Assembly: GCA_023388355.1 (NCBI GenBank)
Contig: JAEWGI010000061.1
Span: 1 to 17,381, forward strand
Source of the DNA: Pseudomonadota bacterium
GTDB lineage: Bacteria > Pseudomonadota > Gammaproteobacteria > Xanthomonadales > Xanthomonadaceae
Direction: 5' to 3'
DNA length: 17,381 bases
The notes beneath the pieces were generated by a model. That model was not told the DNA's origin. It ran no database searches and saw only the letters and a program-made list of their open reading frames with translations. This document shows, piece after piece, positions 16,210 to 17,381 of this stretch. Made by a program: the position numbers and the translations under genes. Positions within the stretch are counted from its first letter, which is position 1. Every line of letters starts with the position of its first letter.

Positions 16210-17381
16210 ATGCGCCCAGCCCCGACCCGCCGCAGGCGGTCCCTGTCTCCCGTGGTCGTGGCCGCGGTCGTCGTCGTCGGCGCGGCGGTTGCCGCAGCGC
16301 TGTGGTGGCGCGACTCGCGCGGCGAGGGGCCCGAATCGCGGTGGCGTACGGTCCAGGTCGAGCGTGGCGACATCCGCGTGGCGATTTCGGCCACCGGCAC
16401 CCTGAGCGCGATCTCGACGGTGACCGTGGGCAGCCAGATTTCCGGCCAGGTCACCGACGTGCTGGTGGACTTCAACAGCCAGGTACGGCAGGGCGACGTG
16501 CTTGCGCGCATCGATCCGCGTACCTACGAGGCGCAGATCGAACAGGGCGCGGCCCAGATCGCCAGTGCGCGCGCCTCGCTGGCCCAGGCGCAGGCCACGC
16601 TGCGCAATGCCGAACTCGACCATCGACGCAAGGCCGATCTCGGCGCGCAGAAGCTCGTCGCCCAGGCCGACATCGACCAGGCCCGCGCCGCGCTCGACCA
16701 GGCGCGGGCGCAGGTGGCCTCGACCCGGGCCCAGATCCGCCAGCAGACCGCGTCCACCGAGACCACGCGCGTCAACCTCGAACGCACCGTGATCCGCTCA
16801 CCGGTCGACGGGGTGGTGCTGACCCGCACCATCGAGCCCGGCCAGACCGTGGCCGCCAGCCTGCAGGCGCCGGAGCTGTTCACCATCGCCGAGGACCTGT
16901 CGAAGATGAAGATCGAGCTGGCGGTGGACGAGGCCGACATCGGCCAGGTCAAGGCCGGCCAGGGCGTGTCGTTCACCGCCGACGCCTTCCCCGACCGCCA
17001 GTTCCGCGGCATGGTCGACCAGGTGCGGCTGGCGGCGACCACCACCAACAACGTGGTCACCTATCCGGTGGTGGTGAGCGTGGACAACTCCGACGGCACC
17101 CTGCTGCCGGGCCTGACGGTCAACGCCGAGATCGAGGTCAGCAACCGCCGCGACGTGCTCAAGGTGTCCAATGCCGCCTTGCGCTACAAGCCGGTCGGCG
17201 ACACCGCGCCGACGGCCCGCGGTGGCGGGCGGGGCGGTGCGGGCATGTCGGACGAGTTCGAGGCGATCGCGGCGGGGCTGGATCTGGACGCGAACCAGCG
17301 CGCTGCCTTCGACGCGGCGCTGGCCGCCCGGCGCGAGCGCGCGCAGGGCGGGCGGCCGGGTGCCGGCGCGCAGGCGCGCCC
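16210..17381 (+). CDS. MacA/HlyD-type periplasmic adaptor of an efflux pump (5' part)
   Basis: The N-terminal 390 residues of a membrane-fusion protein that links an inner-membrane transporter (MacB-type ABC or RND) to an outer-membrane channel. A single membrane anchor (about 14-33, VVVAAVVVVGAAVAAALWW) follows an Arg-rich start. The lipoyl/barrel halves are clear: ISATGTLSAISTVTVGSQISGQV, VRQGDVLARIDP, and later RTVIRSPVDGVVLTRTIEPGQTV. Between them lies a coiled-coil hairpin rich in Ala and Gln (about 100-190). The beta-barrel has FTADAFPDRQFRGMVDQVR. After NAALRYKP comes a Gly-rich, then helical insertion that runs off the window. I prefer the ATG at 16210 (AGGA 9 bases upstream) over the in-frame ATG at 16183, which has no binding site. 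It lies 92 bases past the kinase gene; the gap includes (CGG)5 at 16132-16146. Confidence 0.88.
   Translation, partial: MRPAPTRRRRSLSPVVVAAVVVVGAAVAAALWWRDSRGEGPESRWRTVQVERGDIRVAISATGTLSAISTVTVGSQISGQVTDVLVDFNSQVRQGDVLARIDPRTYEAQIEQGAAQIASARASLAQAQATLRNAELDHRRKADLGAQKLVAQADIDQARAALDQARAQVASTRAQIRQQTASTETTRVNLERTVIRSPVDGVVLTRTIEPGQTVAASLQAPELFTIAEDLSKMKIELAVDEADIGQVKAGQGVSFTADAFPDRQFRGMVDQVRLAATTTNNVVTYPVVVSVDNSDGTLLPGLTVNAEIEVSNRRDVLKVSNAALRYKPVGDTAPTARGGGRGGAGMSDEFEAIAAGLDLDANQRAAFDAALAARRERAQGGRPGAGAQAR

Overview
The window is a very GC-rich, almost fully coding stretch of a gammaproteobacterial chromosome. The protein families, gene order and codon bias (G or C in nearly every third position) fit the Xanthomonadaceae/Lysobacteraceae (Xanthomonas, Lysobacter or Luteimonas type). 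That placement is inference from gene content, not a database result. I see no rRNA, tRNA, CRISPR array, insertion sequence or prophage gene, and no gene-free stretch longer than about 190 bases.

Layout: (1) 1-8958, plus strand: the distal part of a type IV pilus chemosensory (Chp/Pil-Chp) operon. It holds the 3' end of the receptor gene pilJ, a 2041-residue hybrid kinase ChpA/PilL, a 549-residue ChpB-like protein and the CheW-like ChpC. The last three overlap and are probably translationally coupled. (2) 9099-11283, minus strand: rsmE (16S rRNA methyltransferase) and bioA (biotin synthesis). (3) 11322-13909, plus strand, divergent from bioA: nudE, cysQ, mazG and a small DUF962 membrane protein. 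Three of these hydrolyse nucleotides or nucleotide by-products. (4) 14096-17381, plus strand: an OmpR-type response regulator, its sensor histidine kinase and the start of a MacA/HlyD-type periplasmic adaptor that runs off the window, so probably a two-component system beside an efflux pump.

The part that most deserves attention is the Chp block. ChpA carries about 46 pentapeptide units of R-L-E-A-E type in two blocks, predicted to form long charged single helices between phosphotransfer domains. It also has an array of six HPt-like segments, of which two lack the phospho-accepting histidine. The ChpB-like protein keeps a CheB-like C-terminal fold signature, but all three positions of the methylesterase Ser-His-Asp triad appear to be lost. 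The methyltransferase gene pilK, which lies between pilJ and chpA in Pseudomonas aeruginosa, is absent from that position here. Together these suggest a pilus chemosensory pathway that has lost methylation-based adaptation and kept its ChpB as a non-enzymatic protein. The rest of the window is ordinary housekeeping and signalling sequence.
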